From Methylotenera_A aquatica (GTDB lineage Bacteria; Pseudomonadota; Gammaproteobacteria; Burkholderiales; Methylophilaceae), in the NCBI GenBank assembly GCA_965601485.1, contig OZ271846.1, forward strand, positions 372,001 through 436,000: DNA of 64,000 nt. The letters run 5' to 3'. This document shows, in pieces, positions 1 to 8,260 of this stretch. Position 1 is the stretch's first letter. Each line of letters opens with the position of its first letter. A program made the position numbers and the translations under genes. The notes beneath the pieces were generated by a model that was not told the DNA's origin, did not search any database, and saw only the letters and a list, made by a program, of their open reading frames with translations.

Positions 1-1
1 G

Positions 2-127
2 GTGCGTAGCTTTCCAAATAATCTAACTGCCATGATGTTTGGCTACAAAACTAAACCAAGCTTTACCGTAGAAAACGAAAAAGCGATTGCGCTGACGCCA
101 AAGGTAGATTTTGGCAATAAAGAATAA
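2..127 (+). CDS. lemA: LemA family protein, C-terminal end (partial)
   Basis: An open frame enters from the left edge and stops at 125-127, leaving the last 41 residues. The sequence RSFPNNLTAMMFGYK followed by a PKVDF motif matches the conserved C-terminal tail of LemA proteins, which are membrane-anchored helical proteins of unclear function. LemA genes commonly stand before TPM-domain genes, as here, where the next gene starts 21 bases on. The start and most of the protein lie outside the window, so the call rests on a short tail plus context. Confidence 0.75.
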   Translation: MRSFPNNLTAMMFGYKTKPSFTVENEKAIALTPKVDFGNKE

Positions 128-147
128 TTTAAGATATTTGCTTAAAC

Positions 148-1005
148 GTGTTTTTTAAATTAAAAGCGAGCTTGTATGCGTTAGGTGTGATGTTTTTATT
201 GGCATCCAACATGGCGCATGCAGAGCTTGTTGCCATCCCGGAGCTTAAGTCACGCGTCACCGACCTAACCCAAACCCTATCATCCGATCAGCAAGCACAG
301 TTGGATACAAAATTAGCCGCCTTTGAGCAACAAAAAGGCAGCCAAATAGCGATTCTTATATTGCCCACCACGCAACCTGAAGATATCGCTCAGTATTCTA
401 TCCGTGTGGTAGAAAAATGGAAAATCGGGCGCGAAAAAGTTGACGATGGTATTTTAGTTTTAGTAGCCAAAGAAGACCGAAAAGTACGCATAGAAGTGGG
501 CTACGGTTTAGAAGGTGCCATTCCCGATTTAACTGCTAAGCGCGTTATTAATGAATTTATTTCGCCTCAATTTAAGCAGGGTAATTTTTATGGCGGCCTA
601 GATGCGGGTATAGATAAGCTGATGGGATTGATTAGCGGTGAGGCTTTGCCCGAAACCAAAGCCAATTCTACTGGTGGTAATGCTATCGAAAGTTTATTGC
701 CTATTTTATTGTTTGGCGGGCTAATTTCAGGCTTAGTTTTGCGCGGTATTTTAGGTAATTTTGCAGGCAGTGCGGTCAATGGCGGCTTAATTGGTGCTGC
801 CGTTTGGTTGTTGGGGTTGGCATTGGGTGCGGCTGTTATTTTTGCGATTGTGGCCTTCTTTTTTACCATGATGATGGGCGGCCGTGTCATGGGTGTTTAT
901 GGCGGCGGCGTTCCTATGGGTGGTGGTTGGGGCGGTGGTGGATCGAGTAGCTGGAGCGGCGGCGGCGGTGGGTTTGGCGGCGGCGGCGCTTCGGGCGATT
1001 GGTAA
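148..1005 (+). CDS. YgcG-type TPM-domain membrane protein
   Basis: The 285-residue product begins with a signal peptide (residues 1-25, ending AHA), followed by a TPM domain (about 30-160) with the family stretch VEVGYGLEGAIPD-like IEVGYGLEGAIPD and the LMGLI segment. Two hydrophobic segments (about 180-245) and a C-terminal glycine/serine-rich tail follow, the usual YgcG layout. TPM proteins have been linked to membrane-protein quality control and weak phosphatase activity, but the bacterial role is unsettled. The start is a GTG; no ATG lies ahead of the signal peptide. It follows LemA and precedes a second TPM gene, so the three are probably one operon. Confidence 0.85.
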   Translation: MFFKLKASLYALGVMFLLASNMAHAELVAIPELKSRVTDLTQTLSSDQQAQLDTKLAAFEQQKGSQIAILILPTTQPEDIAQYSIRVVEKWKIGREKVDDGILVLVAKEDRKVRIEVGYGLEGAIPDLTAKRVINEFISPQFKQGNFYGGLDAGIDKLMGLISGEALPETKANSTGGNAIESLLPILLFGGLISGLVLRGILGNFAGSAVNGGLIGAAVWLLGLALGAAVIFAIVAFFFTMMMGGRVMGVYGGGVPMGGGWGGGGSSSWSGGGGGFGGGGASGDW

Positions 1006-1026
1006 AATATTGAATCGATATATATT

Positions 1027-1548
1027 ATGAAACGTCGACATAACGTCATTCGCTTTTTAAAGCACTTATTCAGCTCAGTTTTGCCTGTTAGTTGGCAAGT
1101 GCATCAACATTTTTCGGATAGCGCCTTAAAACGCATCGAAAAAGCGATTCAATTAAGCGAGCAAGCGCATGCAGGCGAAATCCGATTTGTAGTGGAAGCT
1201 TGCTTGCACCCAATGGAAATACTCTGCAAAAAAACACCTAAAAGTCGCGCGTTAGAGTTATTTAGCCGCTTTAATGTTTGGGATACAGCGCAAAATAATG
1301 GTGTGCTGATTTATTTGTTATTAGCCGATAGAGACGTTGAAATTTTGGCCGATCGTGGCATTCATCAGCATGTGGGTAACGATGGATGGGATACTATTTG
1401 TCATGCCATGGAACTTGAATTTAGGCGCGGAAATTTTGAAGTAGGCGTCTTGCAGGGGTTGGGTGAAATTAGTCATATGTTACAAAAGCATTACCCTGCT
1501 GGCTCTGATAAAAGCAATGAGCTACCTAATAAGCCGATTATCCTCTAA
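1027..1548 (+). CDS. second TPM-domain protein
   Basis: This 173-residue protein carries a TPM domain over about residues 30-155 (FSDSALKRIEKAI, then GVLIYLLLADRDVEILADRG) but has no clear signal peptide or glycine-rich tail, so unlike its neighbour it may stay in the cytoplasm or be loosely membrane bound. It starts 21 bases after the YgcG-type gene and belongs to the same LemA/TPM operon, an arrangement frequent in betaproteobacteria. Its biochemical role is not known. The 3' end overlaps the next gene. Confidence 0.8.
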   Translation: MKRRHNVIRFLKHLFSSVLPVSWQVHQHFSDSALKRIEKAIQLSEQAHAGEIRFVVEACLHPMEILCKKTPKSRALELFSRFNVWDTAQNNGVLIYLLLADRDVEILADRGIHQHVGNDGWDTICHAMELEFRRGNFEVGVLQGLGEISHMLQKHYPAGSDKSNELPNKPIIL

Positions 1549-2167
1549 ATTTTGCATTGGTTTTTTAACGTTTTTGTTTGCGTTAAATGCCAAGGCTGAT
1601 TTGTCTGATATGTCACGCATTTTTCGCCAAACGCCCAATTTAGCTGCTTTTGAAGTATGCTATGGTGGTGGTTGTACCGAAGTTAAGAGGTTGTCATTAA
1701 CTAATGAAGAATGGCAAAAAGTCAGCGCTATCTTTGATAAAGCAGTTATTAACGCTGCACAAGAGCGTCAGTTAATCGGCAAAGCTATTGCCCAGCTAGA
1801 AACCATTGTGGGTGAAAAAATCGGTACAACAAACGATTTAGCGGGTACCTTTTATGATGGCCCCTTATCTGGCCAGCAAGATTGTAATGACGAATCGATT
1901 AATTCAACAACCTATATGCGCTTGATGCATCTAGCGGGTTTACTTAAATGGCACCAAATTGAAGATACTCGCACGCGGAATTTCTTTTTCAACGGTTGGC
2001 CACATTCAAGCGCGGTGATTCGCGACATCAGCACGAATACGCAATTCGCAGTGGATAGCTGGTTTTATGATAATGGCGTGCCACCTGTGATTGTTCCATT
2101 GAAAGAATGGAAAGCAGGCTACCGACCAGCTGATACGCCAATCGACCATCCTAGGCCTAAAAATTAA
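1517..2167 (+). CDS. unknown secreted protein
   Basis: I do not recognise this family. The ATG at 1517 gives a good signal peptide (residues 1-27, ending NAKA), which is why I prefer it to the earlier in-frame GTG at 1463. The mature part of about 190 residues has three or four cysteines (CYGGGC, QQDC) that could form disulfides in the periplasm, and a tryptophan-rich second half. It overlaps the preceding TPM gene by 32 bases and is likely co-transcribed with it, but no function can be inferred. A 3' end with DRPRPKN-like basic residues shows nothing diagnostic. Confidence 0.65.
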   Translation: MSYLISRLSSKFCIGFLTFLFALNAKADLSDMSRIFRQTPNLAAFEVCYGGGCTEVKRLSLTNEEWQKVSAIFDKAVINAAQERQLIGKAIAQLETIVGEKIGTTNDLAGTFYDGPLSGQQDCNDESINSTTYMRLMHLAGLLKWHQIEDTRTRNFFFNGWPHSSAVIRDISTNTQFAVDSWFYDNGVPPVIVPLKEWKAGYRPADTPIDHPRPKN

Positions 2168-2250
2168 ACAAGCTGCAAAATAAGTCCTTACTGACTTAAA
2201 CCGTTTTTAACGTTAAAATTCGGTTTCAATTTTTATTTGTTTAGATTCCC

Positions 2251-3969
2251 ATGCGCGCATCCCAATTTTTTATCGCCACCCAAAAAGAAGCCCCATCCGA
2301 TGCTGAATTAATCAGCCATAAACTAATGGTGCGCGCGGGCTTAATTAAAAAGCTGGGTAGCGGCCTATATAGCTGGATGCCGCTGGGCTTACGTGTGCTG
2401 CGCAAGGTAGAAAATATTGTGCGCGACGAAATGAATAAAGCAGGTGCATTAGAGCTATTGATGCCAGCCGTGCAGCCAAAAGAGTTATGGGATGAAACAG
2501 GCCGCTGGGCTGTATTTGGGCCACAAATGCTTAAAATAAAAGACCGCCATGAGCGCGATTTTTGTTTTGGGCCTACGCATGAGGAGGTGATTACCGATAT
2601 TGCGCGCCGCGAAATTAGTAGCTACAAACAATTACCGCTTAATTTTTATCAGATTCAAACCAAATTCCGTGATGAGATCCGCCCTCGTTTTGGTGTGATG
2701 CGCGCACGCGAATTTATGATGAAAGATGCGTATTCGTTCCATACCAATTTTGAATCGTTGACGAATACATATGCCGTTATGCATCAAGCCTACAGCAATA
2801 TATTTACACGTTTAGGGCTAAAGTTTCGTGCGGTAAAAGCCGACTCTGGTGCTATCGGCGGTGATGGTTCGCAAGAGTTTCATGTGCTGGCAGATAGCGG
2901 CGAAGATGCGCTGGCTTACTGTGAAAATTCGGATTATGCCGCTAATGTCGAATTAGCTGAAGCCTTGCCAGTAGCAAATGCTAGAGCCATGGCTAGTAAA
3001 GCAATGGCTGAAGTTGAAACGCCAAAGCAAACCACTTGTGACGATGTGGCAAAACTATTGGGTATTAGCGTTCAGTGCACGGTTAAATCGATTGCCTTAA
3101 TGGTTAAAATAGAAGAATCTGAACAGTTTTATCTGGCTTTATTACGTGGCGACCATAGCTTAAATGAGGTGAAAACGGGTAAAGCGTTAGGTGGGTTTAG
3201 ATTTGCCACGGAAGAGGAAATCCGTAGCAACTTGAATTGCCCACCTGGCTTTATCGGCCCTGTGAATGTAGGTAGCAATGTGGCAGTGATTGCTGATAAA
3301 ACAGTGGCGAATATGAGCGATTTTGTATGCGGTGCAAATAAGCCTAAATATCATTTAAGCGGCGTTAATTTTGGTCGAGATTTGCCAGAGCCGAGCTTAG
3401 TCGCCGATATTCGTAACGTAGTAGATGGCGATACCAGCCCAGATGGAAAAGGTACTTTAAGCTTGTGCCGCGGTATCGAAGTTGGTCATATTTTCCAGCT
3501 ACGTACTAAATATGCTCATGCCATGAATGCAACATATTTAGATGAAAACGGTCAATCACAGGTGATGGAAATGGGCTGCTACGGCATCGGCGTATCGCGC
3601 ATTGTTGGCGCAGCAATCGAGCAAGGCAATGACGAAAAAGGCATTATTTTTCCATTAAGTATGGCACCGTTTGCCGTTGTTATCTGCCCAATTGGCATGG
3701 ATAAAAGCGAATTAGTAAAAAATGCCGCCAATCAACTATATGCCGATTGCGTAAAAGTGGGCATTGATGTGTTATTGGATGACAGAGGTGAACGCCCAGG
3801 TGTGATGTTTGCCGAAAGTGATTTAATCGGTATTTCGCATCGAATTGTGATTGGCGATCGTGGCTTGGCTGAAGGTAAGGTGGAGTATAAATCACGCAGT
3901 CTTGGTGAGGCGCAGAACATTGCCATGGAGAATGTTGTGAATCATTTGAGCGGTTTATTAAACGGTTAA
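2251..3969 (+). CDS. proS: prolyl-tRNA synthetase (bacterial type)
   Basis: The enzyme charges tRNA-Pro with proline in the cytoplasm. The 572-residue length and layout match the bacterial ProS class: an N-terminal class II catalytic core with motif 2 (RPRFGVMRAREFMMKDAYSFH, about residues 148-168), the editing insertion (about 225-400) that hydrolyses misacylated Ala-tRNA, motif 3 (GCYGIGVSR, about 444) and a C-terminal anticodon-binding domain. The start is the first ATG. A lytic transglycosylase gene follows after five bases. Confidence 0.97.
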   Translation: MRASQFFIATQKEAPSDAELISHKLMVRAGLIKKLGSGLYSWMPLGLRVLRKVENIVRDEMNKAGALELLMPAVQPKELWDETGRWAVFGPQMLKIKDRHERDFCFGPTHEEVITDIARREISSYKQLPLNFYQIQTKFRDEIRPRFGVMRAREFMMKDAYSFHTNFESLTNTYAVMHQAYSNIFTRLGLKFRAVKADSGAIGGDGSQEFHVLADSGEDALAYCENSDYAANVELAEALPVANARAMASKAMAEVETPKQTTCDDVAKLLGISVQCTVKSIALMVKIEESEQFYLALLRGDHSLNEVKTGKALGGFRFATEEEIRSNLNCPPGFIGPVNVGSNVAVIADKTVANMSDFVCGANKPKYHLSGVNFGRDLPEPSLVADIRNVVDGDTSPDGKGTLSLCRGIEVGHIFQLRTKYAHAMNATYLDENGQSQVMEMGCYGIGVSRIVGAAIEQGNDEKGIIFPLSMAPFAVVICPIGMDKSELVKNAANQLYADCVKVGIDVLLDDRGERPGVMFAESDLIGISHRIVIGDRGLAEGKVEYKSRSLGEAQNIAMENVVNHLSGLLNG

Positions 3970-3974
3970 TTAAT

Positions 3975-4586
3975 ATGTTTAAGAGTCTATTTCTTGCTTT
4001 TTTGTTGGGCGCTAGCTTTTTAAGCGCCACATCAATTTGCTTTGCTGGCAATCAGCGCGAAGAGCCGCTTTCCAACTCGGTTAAAACGTTGATGCAGAAA
4101 TCCATTAGTGATTTAGGTTCGCCCAAAGTAATTTTCGCCAGACAAGAAGAAGGCAATGCTTGGCTAGCGGATATGTCGCAACGATTGCAAAAGCGCATGC
4201 CTGATCAATCCTACAGAGAGGATTTTTTACGTTCTGTGCATTATGAAGCCACCCGCGCAGGCCTAGATCCGCAATTGGTTTTAGGTTTGATTCAAGTAGA
4301 AAGTGGATTTAAAAAGTACGCTTTTTCTAGCGTAGGTGCGCGCGGTTATATGCAGGTGATGCCATTTTGGGTCAACAGCATTGGTAATCCTGAACATAAT
4401 CTATTTCATTTACGCCTAAATCTGCGCTACGGCTGCACCATATTGCGCCATTATTTAGATATAGAGGGCGGTGATTTATTCCGTGCACTAGGTCGTTACA
4501 ATGGTAGTTTAGGTCGGCCGCAGTATCCCAATTTAGTGGTAAGTGCATGGAAAAAGCACTGGCAGTATCCGCTCAATAAGCTTTAA
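3975..4586 (+). CDS. lytic transglycosylase, SLT domain
   Basis: The 203-residue product has a signal peptide (about 1-25) and a C-terminal SLT lysozyme-like domain (about 90-200). The catalytic glutamate lies in LGLIQVESGFKKYA, and SSVGARGYMQVMPFW and RYGCTILRHYL are the usual flanking motifs. It should cleave peptidoglycan glycan strands in the periplasm. It starts five bases after proS and is presumably co-transcribed; this pairing is seen in other betaproteobacteria. Confidence 0.9.
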   Translation: MFKSLFLAFLLGASFLSATSICFAGNQREEPLSNSVKTLMQKSISDLGSPKVIFARQEEGNAWLADMSQRLQKRMPDQSYREDFLRSVHYEATRAGLDPQLVLGLIQVESGFKKYAFSSVGARGYMQVMPFWVNSIGNPEHNLFHLRLNLRYGCTILRHYLDIEGGDLFRALGRYNGSLGRPQYPNLVVSAWKKHWQYPLNKL

Positions 4587-4692
4587 TTTTTCCATCTGCA
4601 AACCCTTCAGTCTCTTGCAAAAACACATCAAAATCTAGCAGTTGTCCGCCGCGGCAAATAAAAAACTTGGCAAAATGACATAAATAAGACTA

Positions 4693-4706
4693 GACTAGGC
4701 CTAGTC
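4693..4706. promoter_or_regulatory. 14-bp perfect palindrome upstream of the DUF1097 gene
   Basis: GACTAGGCCTAGTC is a perfect 14-bp palindrome in the 266-base gap between the transglycosylase and the DUF1097 gene. It is 147 bases before the ATG, so it could be an operator. No regulator is encoded beside it, and its role is inferred only from symmetry. Confidence 0.35.
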
Positions 4707-4852
4707 AAAAAGATTGGGGCTGGTTAAAAGCGTCGTCATATTGTCACTGTTCTTGTTTTAACGCTTTGTTACAAGCCGCTAAATTAATTGGCTGTAATAC
4801 TCAAAAACATTATTTTTATAAGAGTTTTATCTTTTAATTTTGGGAGAAAAGT

Positions 4853-5356
4853 ATGTCGAAGTTAACAGCATTGGCAGTGAGTATCGCAGTTTTAGGTGGA
4901 GTTTGGACATTTCTAGCGTTAAATCCGTTAGCAGGCGCAACATTGGTATGGGTTGGTTTTATAGCATGGGGCTGCTACTTCCATTCAGGAGCTGATTCTG
5001 CTGCACTGCAAAAAACCATCGCCGGTATGAGCTACGGTGCAGTAATTGCTGGTATTGCTTTGTACCTAGTCAGTTCTGGTCTGTTGGGTGGTTTAGGTGC
5101 TTTGGCCGCGCCAATCATTATTGCCGTTACAGTATTTGCTTTGGTAATTGTAGCTGGTGCCAATTTGCTTTCTGTGGTGCCAGCCAATGTATATGGTTAT
5201 GCGGCAACAGCAGGCTTGGCTTTAACTGCAGGGACGGCAGGCAATGCAACCATGATAAACTTAACTAATCCTGTATTGCTAGTGATTATTTCGGTTGTAC
5301 TTGGTGCATTATTTGGCATGGCTTCTGGCAAATTGGCCGGTGCAATTGGCAAATAG
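4853..5356 (+). CDS. DUF1097 inner-membrane protein
   Basis: A 167-residue, very hydrophobic protein with five or six predicted membrane segments. The small-residue-rich pattern and length match the DUF1097 (YcdZ-like) family of inner-membrane proteins, whose transport or other role is unknown. A strong ribosome-binding site (GGGAG) sits before the ATG. It stands alone between a 266-base upstream region and an intrinsic terminator. Confidence 0.75.
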   Translation: MSKLTALAVSIAVLGGVWTFLALNPLAGATLVWVGFIAWGCYFHSGADSAALQKTIAGMSYGAVIAGIALYLVSSGLLGGLGALAAPIIIAVTVFALVIVAGANLLSVVPANVYGYAATAGLALTAGTAGNATMINLTNPVLLVIISVVLGALFGMASGKLAGAIGK

Positions 5357-5385
5357 TTAAAGACTAGAAATTAAATAGTAGATAA

Positions 5386-5414
5386 AAAAACCGCATTTTG
5401 AATGCGGTTTTTTT
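5386..5414. terminator. bidirectional intrinsic terminator
   Basis: A 12-bp stem (AAAAACCGCATT / AATGCGGTTTTT) with a three-base loop is flanked by A and T runs. It lies between the convergent DUF1097 gene and the unknown periplasmic gene and would end transcripts from both sides. Confidence 0.85.
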
Positions 5415-5426
5415 ATTTTAAAACAA

Positions 5427-6308
5427 TTACTTAACGACTTTAAATCCATAATATGTGCCGAATTCACCTTCGGTTTCGTAATACACAAATAACATATCGT
5501 TTGCGTAACCCAAGCCATTAAAATGATTTTGCGAGCGTAATGTCATGCCTTTAGGCAATTCACTTTTGGCAATAAATTTTCCTGTTAGGTCAAATATCAA
5601 AGCGGCCTTATGATCCACATCCAGCAATACCAGCTCTTCACCTTTAATGCCAGTATAAGCAATATAGTGGTCGCTAATATCGTCATGCAATACAGCCGCT
5701 TTGACAAAATCTAGCGTAATTTCACCAATTTTTTCGCGTTGTTTTGGATCTACGATAAACACTTTGTTGCCGCGCTCTTGTTTAGCAAAGTAGCGATTAT
5801 TTTCAGCGTCATAACTTGGCATAGTGGCAGAATCACCAAACGCAGGGTTAAACAAAAACAATTCATTAGAGCTGTCTTTTATTTCGCCATTTTCAGCGAC
5901 ATCAAGGGCATAGATGCCTGTGTTAGGCGAAAAGCCAACATCACTAGAAACATTGAAGGTAACAGTTTCTAATTTGGCAGAGTTTGGATTGTAATAAATA
6001 GAGCGATTATCATAACCAGGCTTTGCGGAATTTACATACTTACCAGTGTCGTCATAGGCATGAATCTGCGATTTTGATACAGCGGCTTCATACTCAGTCG
6101 CCAAAGGTGCCAAACCGCCATCTGCAATGTAGTAATGTTTTAAAAAGGGGATATAGGCCACAGTCATTGGGCGTGAAGTTGGTTTTTTTGTTAAAGCTAT
6201 TTTTATACCAATGCTGGCTGTGGGTAGCACCTCTGCGGTAGCTATATTTATTGTGGCTAGGCCAGATAAAACTAGGCTGATAATCAATAATTGTTTAATG
6301 AGTTGCAT
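5427..6308 (-). CDS. unknown periplasmic protein, possible beta-propeller
   Basis: I cannot assign a family. The 293-residue product has a signal peptide (about 1-25). The rest reads as repeated strand-rich units containing small Asp/Gly turns (for example IYALDVAENGEIKD, VFIVDPKQREKIGEI, LLDVDHKAALIFDLTGK), suggesting a beta-propeller or NHL-like fold. No catalytic motif is visible. It converges on the DUF1097 gene across a shared terminator and is followed upstream by queA on the same strand, about 95 bases away. Confidence 0.55.
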   Translation of the reverse strand: MQLIKQLLIISLVLSGLATINIATAEVLPTASIGIKIALTKKPTSRPMTVAYIPFLKHYYIADGGLAPLATEYEAAVSKSQIHAYDDTGKYVNSAKPGYDNRSIYYNPNSAKLETVTFNVSSDVGFSPNTGIYALDVAENGEIKDSSNELFLFNPAFGDSATMPSYDAENNRYFAKQERGNKVFIVDPKQREKIGEITLDFVKAAVLHDDISDHYIAYTGIKGEELVLLDVDHKAALIFDLTGKFIAKSELPKGMTLRSQNHFNGLGYANDMLFVYYETEGEFGTYYGFKVVK

Positions 6309-6402
6309 AAGTTAATAGTGCTTTCTTGTTAAAACGAACTTGTAAGTAACGAACCGTTTAGTCTATGTGTTGACAATTCTAGTTCAAACCAATTAATACC
6401 CT

Positions 6403-7467
6403 CTAATTAGTTAAAGATTTGGATTTTTCAATAAACATCGCATCGCCATAACTAAAAAAACGGTATTTTTTATCTACTGCGTGCGTGTAGGCTTTCTTAA
6501 TCACATCAAATCCTGCAAAAGCCGAGACTAACATCAGCAAAGTGCTTTTCGGCAAATGAAAGTTAGTCAGCAGTTTATCAACAATTTTAAAATCAAAGCC
6601 AGGCGAAATAAAAATAGAAGTTTCAGCGCTACCTGCTTTTAAAATTGAATTATTTTTTTCATCATTCAATGCTTCCTGAGCGGCGCTTTCTAATGCGCGC
6701 AAGCTGGTAGTGCCAACGGCTATCACATTATTGCCTGCTTGCTTGGTGGCTTCAAGCAAGGCAACTGTTTCAGAAGTGATGTGGTAAATCTCACTGTGCA
6801 TTTTGTGATCTTTAATATTATCTACGCGCACAGGTTGAAATGTGCCTGCCCCAACATGTAAAGTTACGTAGGCAATGTTTACTCCTTTTGCTTTTAGTGC
6901 ATTTAATACTGTTTCATCAAAATGCAGGCCAGCTGTAGGTGCGGCCACAGCGCCCGCATGCTTAGCATATACAGTTTGATAGCGCTCATCATCTTGCGCG
7001 ACTGCATCGTGAGTGATATAGGGCGGTAAGGGTAGTGCGCCATAGCGCTCTAGCAACTCTAAAACAGGCATTTCGCCTAAAAAATGAACATGGAACAAAT
7101 CATCATGGCGAGCAAGCACTTTGGCATCAAATGCATTTGCTAGGCGAAGCATATTGCTGGCTTTGGGCGCACGCGAAGCACGAATGTGCGCTAGCACGTG
7201 ATGGTCATCCAGTACACGTTCTACTAATACCTCTACTTGCCCGCCAGTGCCTTTTGTACCAAATAATCGCGCCTTAATCACGCGGGTGTCATTAAAAACC
7301 AGCAAATCGCCTGCGGATAGAAAGTGCGGAAAGTCCACAAACAGTTTATCTTCTAAAACATCAGATTGGCTGCTTACATATAGTAAATTACTGGCGCTGC
7401 GACTGCTTGTGGGGTACTGTGCAATTAGAGTCTCAGGTAGATAAAAGTCAAAATCTTGGGTTCGCAT
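6403..7467 (-). CDS. queA: S-adenosylmethionine:tRNA ribosyltransferase-isomerase
   Basis: QueA transfers and isomerises the ribose of SAM onto preQ1 at tRNA position 34, giving epoxyqueuosine. From the ATG at 7467 the product is 354 residues, the family size, beginning MRTQDFDFYLPETLIAQYP; the open frame runs 15 residues further upstream but that part is not conserved. Signature stretches FNDTRVIKARLFG, AAPTAGLHFDE and LHVGAGTFQPVR are present. The window also encodes tgt, the preceding step of the pathway, about 32 kb away. It is divergent from tRNA-Leu. Confidence 0.96.
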   Translation of the reverse strand: MRTQDFDFYLPETLIAQYPTSSRSASNLLYVSSQSDVLEDKLFVDFPHFLSAGDLLVFNDTRVIKARLFGTKGTGGQVEVLVERVLDDHHVLAHIRASRAPKASNMLRLANAFDAKVLARHDDLFHVHFLGEMPVLELLERYGALPLPPYITHDAVAQDDERYQTVYAKHAGAVAAPTAGLHFDETVLNALKAKGVNIAYVTLHVGAGTFQPVRVDNIKDHKMHSEIYHITSETVALLEATKQAGNNVIAVGTTSLRALESAAQEALNDEKNNSILKAGSAETSIFISPGFDFKIVDKLLTNFHLPKSTLLMLVSAFAGFDVIKKAYTHAVDKKYRFFSYGDAMFIEKSKSLTN

Positions 7468-7512
7468 TACAGAAAAACTTGTTATAATATTAAAGTTGAC
7501 ATTATACCTCAT

Positions 7513-7599
7513 GCCGGGATGGCGGAATTGGTAGACGCACGGGACTCAAAATCCCGCGTTGGCGACAACGTGGGGGTTCGATTCCCCCTCCCGGCACCA
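7513..7599 (+). tRNA. tRNA-Leu (anticodon CAA)
   Basis: The 87-base gene folds as a class II tRNA: acceptor GCCGGGA paired to TCCCGGC, discriminator A and encoded CCA. The anticodon loop CTCAAAA gives CAA, reading UUG, and the long variable arm is typical of leucine tRNAs. Confidence 0.97.
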
Positions 7600-7608
7600 A
7601 ATCGAAAT

Positions 7609-7642
7609 AAAGCCTATAAGTTTTAAGTCGGTTAGGCTTTTC
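7609..7642 (+). terminator. probable terminator of tRNA-Leu
   Basis: AAAGCCTA and TAGGCTTT form an 8-bp stem with a 16-base loop, followed by a short T-rich stretch, ten bases after the tRNA. The loop is long, so this is a moderate call. Confidence 0.45.
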
Positions 7643-7678
7643 TTGAAATGCTCAATGAGGTGTGCTAAATTAATTGAA

Positions 7679-7697
7679 CTTGTAACAAGTTGTAACA
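7679..7697. promoter_or_regulatory. TTGTAACA direct repeat in the cox upstream region
   Basis: TTGTAACA occurs at 7680 and again at 7690, one helical turn apart, and the first copy lies in the symmetric CTTGTAACAAG. It is about 60 bases before the first gene of the oxidase cluster and could be a regulator site. This is seen in the sequence; the function is a guess. Confidence 0.3.
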
Positions 7698-7753
7698 GTC
7701 CTTATCAATTGTTAGAACTTTAAGGCTTAGGTTATAAAATTTCCTAAACAATT

Positions 7754-8230
7754 ATGCTATCTATAATGGACTGTAAAATCGTTGCAAGGCCTAATAATTC
7801 ACTTTCGCCAGAAAATAGCTTAAAGCTAATGGTGGTTCTTGCGATTATTGCATTTGTTGTGGCGTTAGGATTCACGCATATTGGTGCTTGGCTAGTTTTG
7901 CCATTTGCTGGTCTTGAGTTGGCCGCTTTTGCATATGCTTTTTATTATATCTACAGGCACTCAAACGACTATGAGAGTATTGCGATAGAAGATGACAAAA
8001 TAATAGTAGAAAAAAGAAATTTTAAAGAAACAAGCACTACAGAGTTTCAGCGATATTGGACTCAGGTGCAAGTACGTGATGTGGCTTATAATAAAGGTTT
8101 AATTAGTAAAAACGGGCTCTTTATAAGCTCGCGTGGTAAAGAAGTGGAGTTTGGTAAGTATTTTATAGACGATGAGCAGCGAATAACCTTAGCGCGCGAG
8201 CTCAAACAAAAATTACAAAGTATTCATTAG
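7754..8230 (+). CDS. DUF2244 membrane protein
   Basis: The 158-residue protein matches the DUF2244 family: a short soluble N-terminus (CKIVARPNNSLSPENSLKL), two membrane helices (about 25-65), and a C-terminal beta-rich part ending with a LARELKQKL helix. Members sit directly before coxB in many proteobacteria, as here (30 bases apart), which suggests a link to cytochrome oxidase expression or assembly, but its function is unknown. The first ATG is used; there is another ATG four codons on. Confidence 0.75.
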   Translation: MLSIMDCKIVARPNNSLSPENSLKLMVVLAIIAFVVALGFTHIGAWLVLPFAGLELAAFAYAFYYIYRHSNDYESIAIEDDKIIVEKRNFKETSTTEFQRYWTQVQVRDVAYNKGLISKNGLFISSRGKEVEFGKYFIDDEQRITLARELKQKLQSIH

Positions 8231-8260
8231 TTTATTTATTAATAAGTCTTGGAGCGGTTT

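Noticed and set aside
588..1041. Minus-strand frames over the glycine-rich tail of the YgcG-type gene
   Set aside because: They are shadows of the repetitive plus-strand codons and have no family similarity.
7479..7508. Promoter boxes TTGTTA and TATACC before tRNA-Leu
   Set aside because: The -10 box would lie only four bases from the tRNA start, and several equal alternatives exist.
8249..8260. TTG start for coxB
   Set aside because: It would put the GGAG ribosome site inside the gene; the ATG at 8261 fits better.
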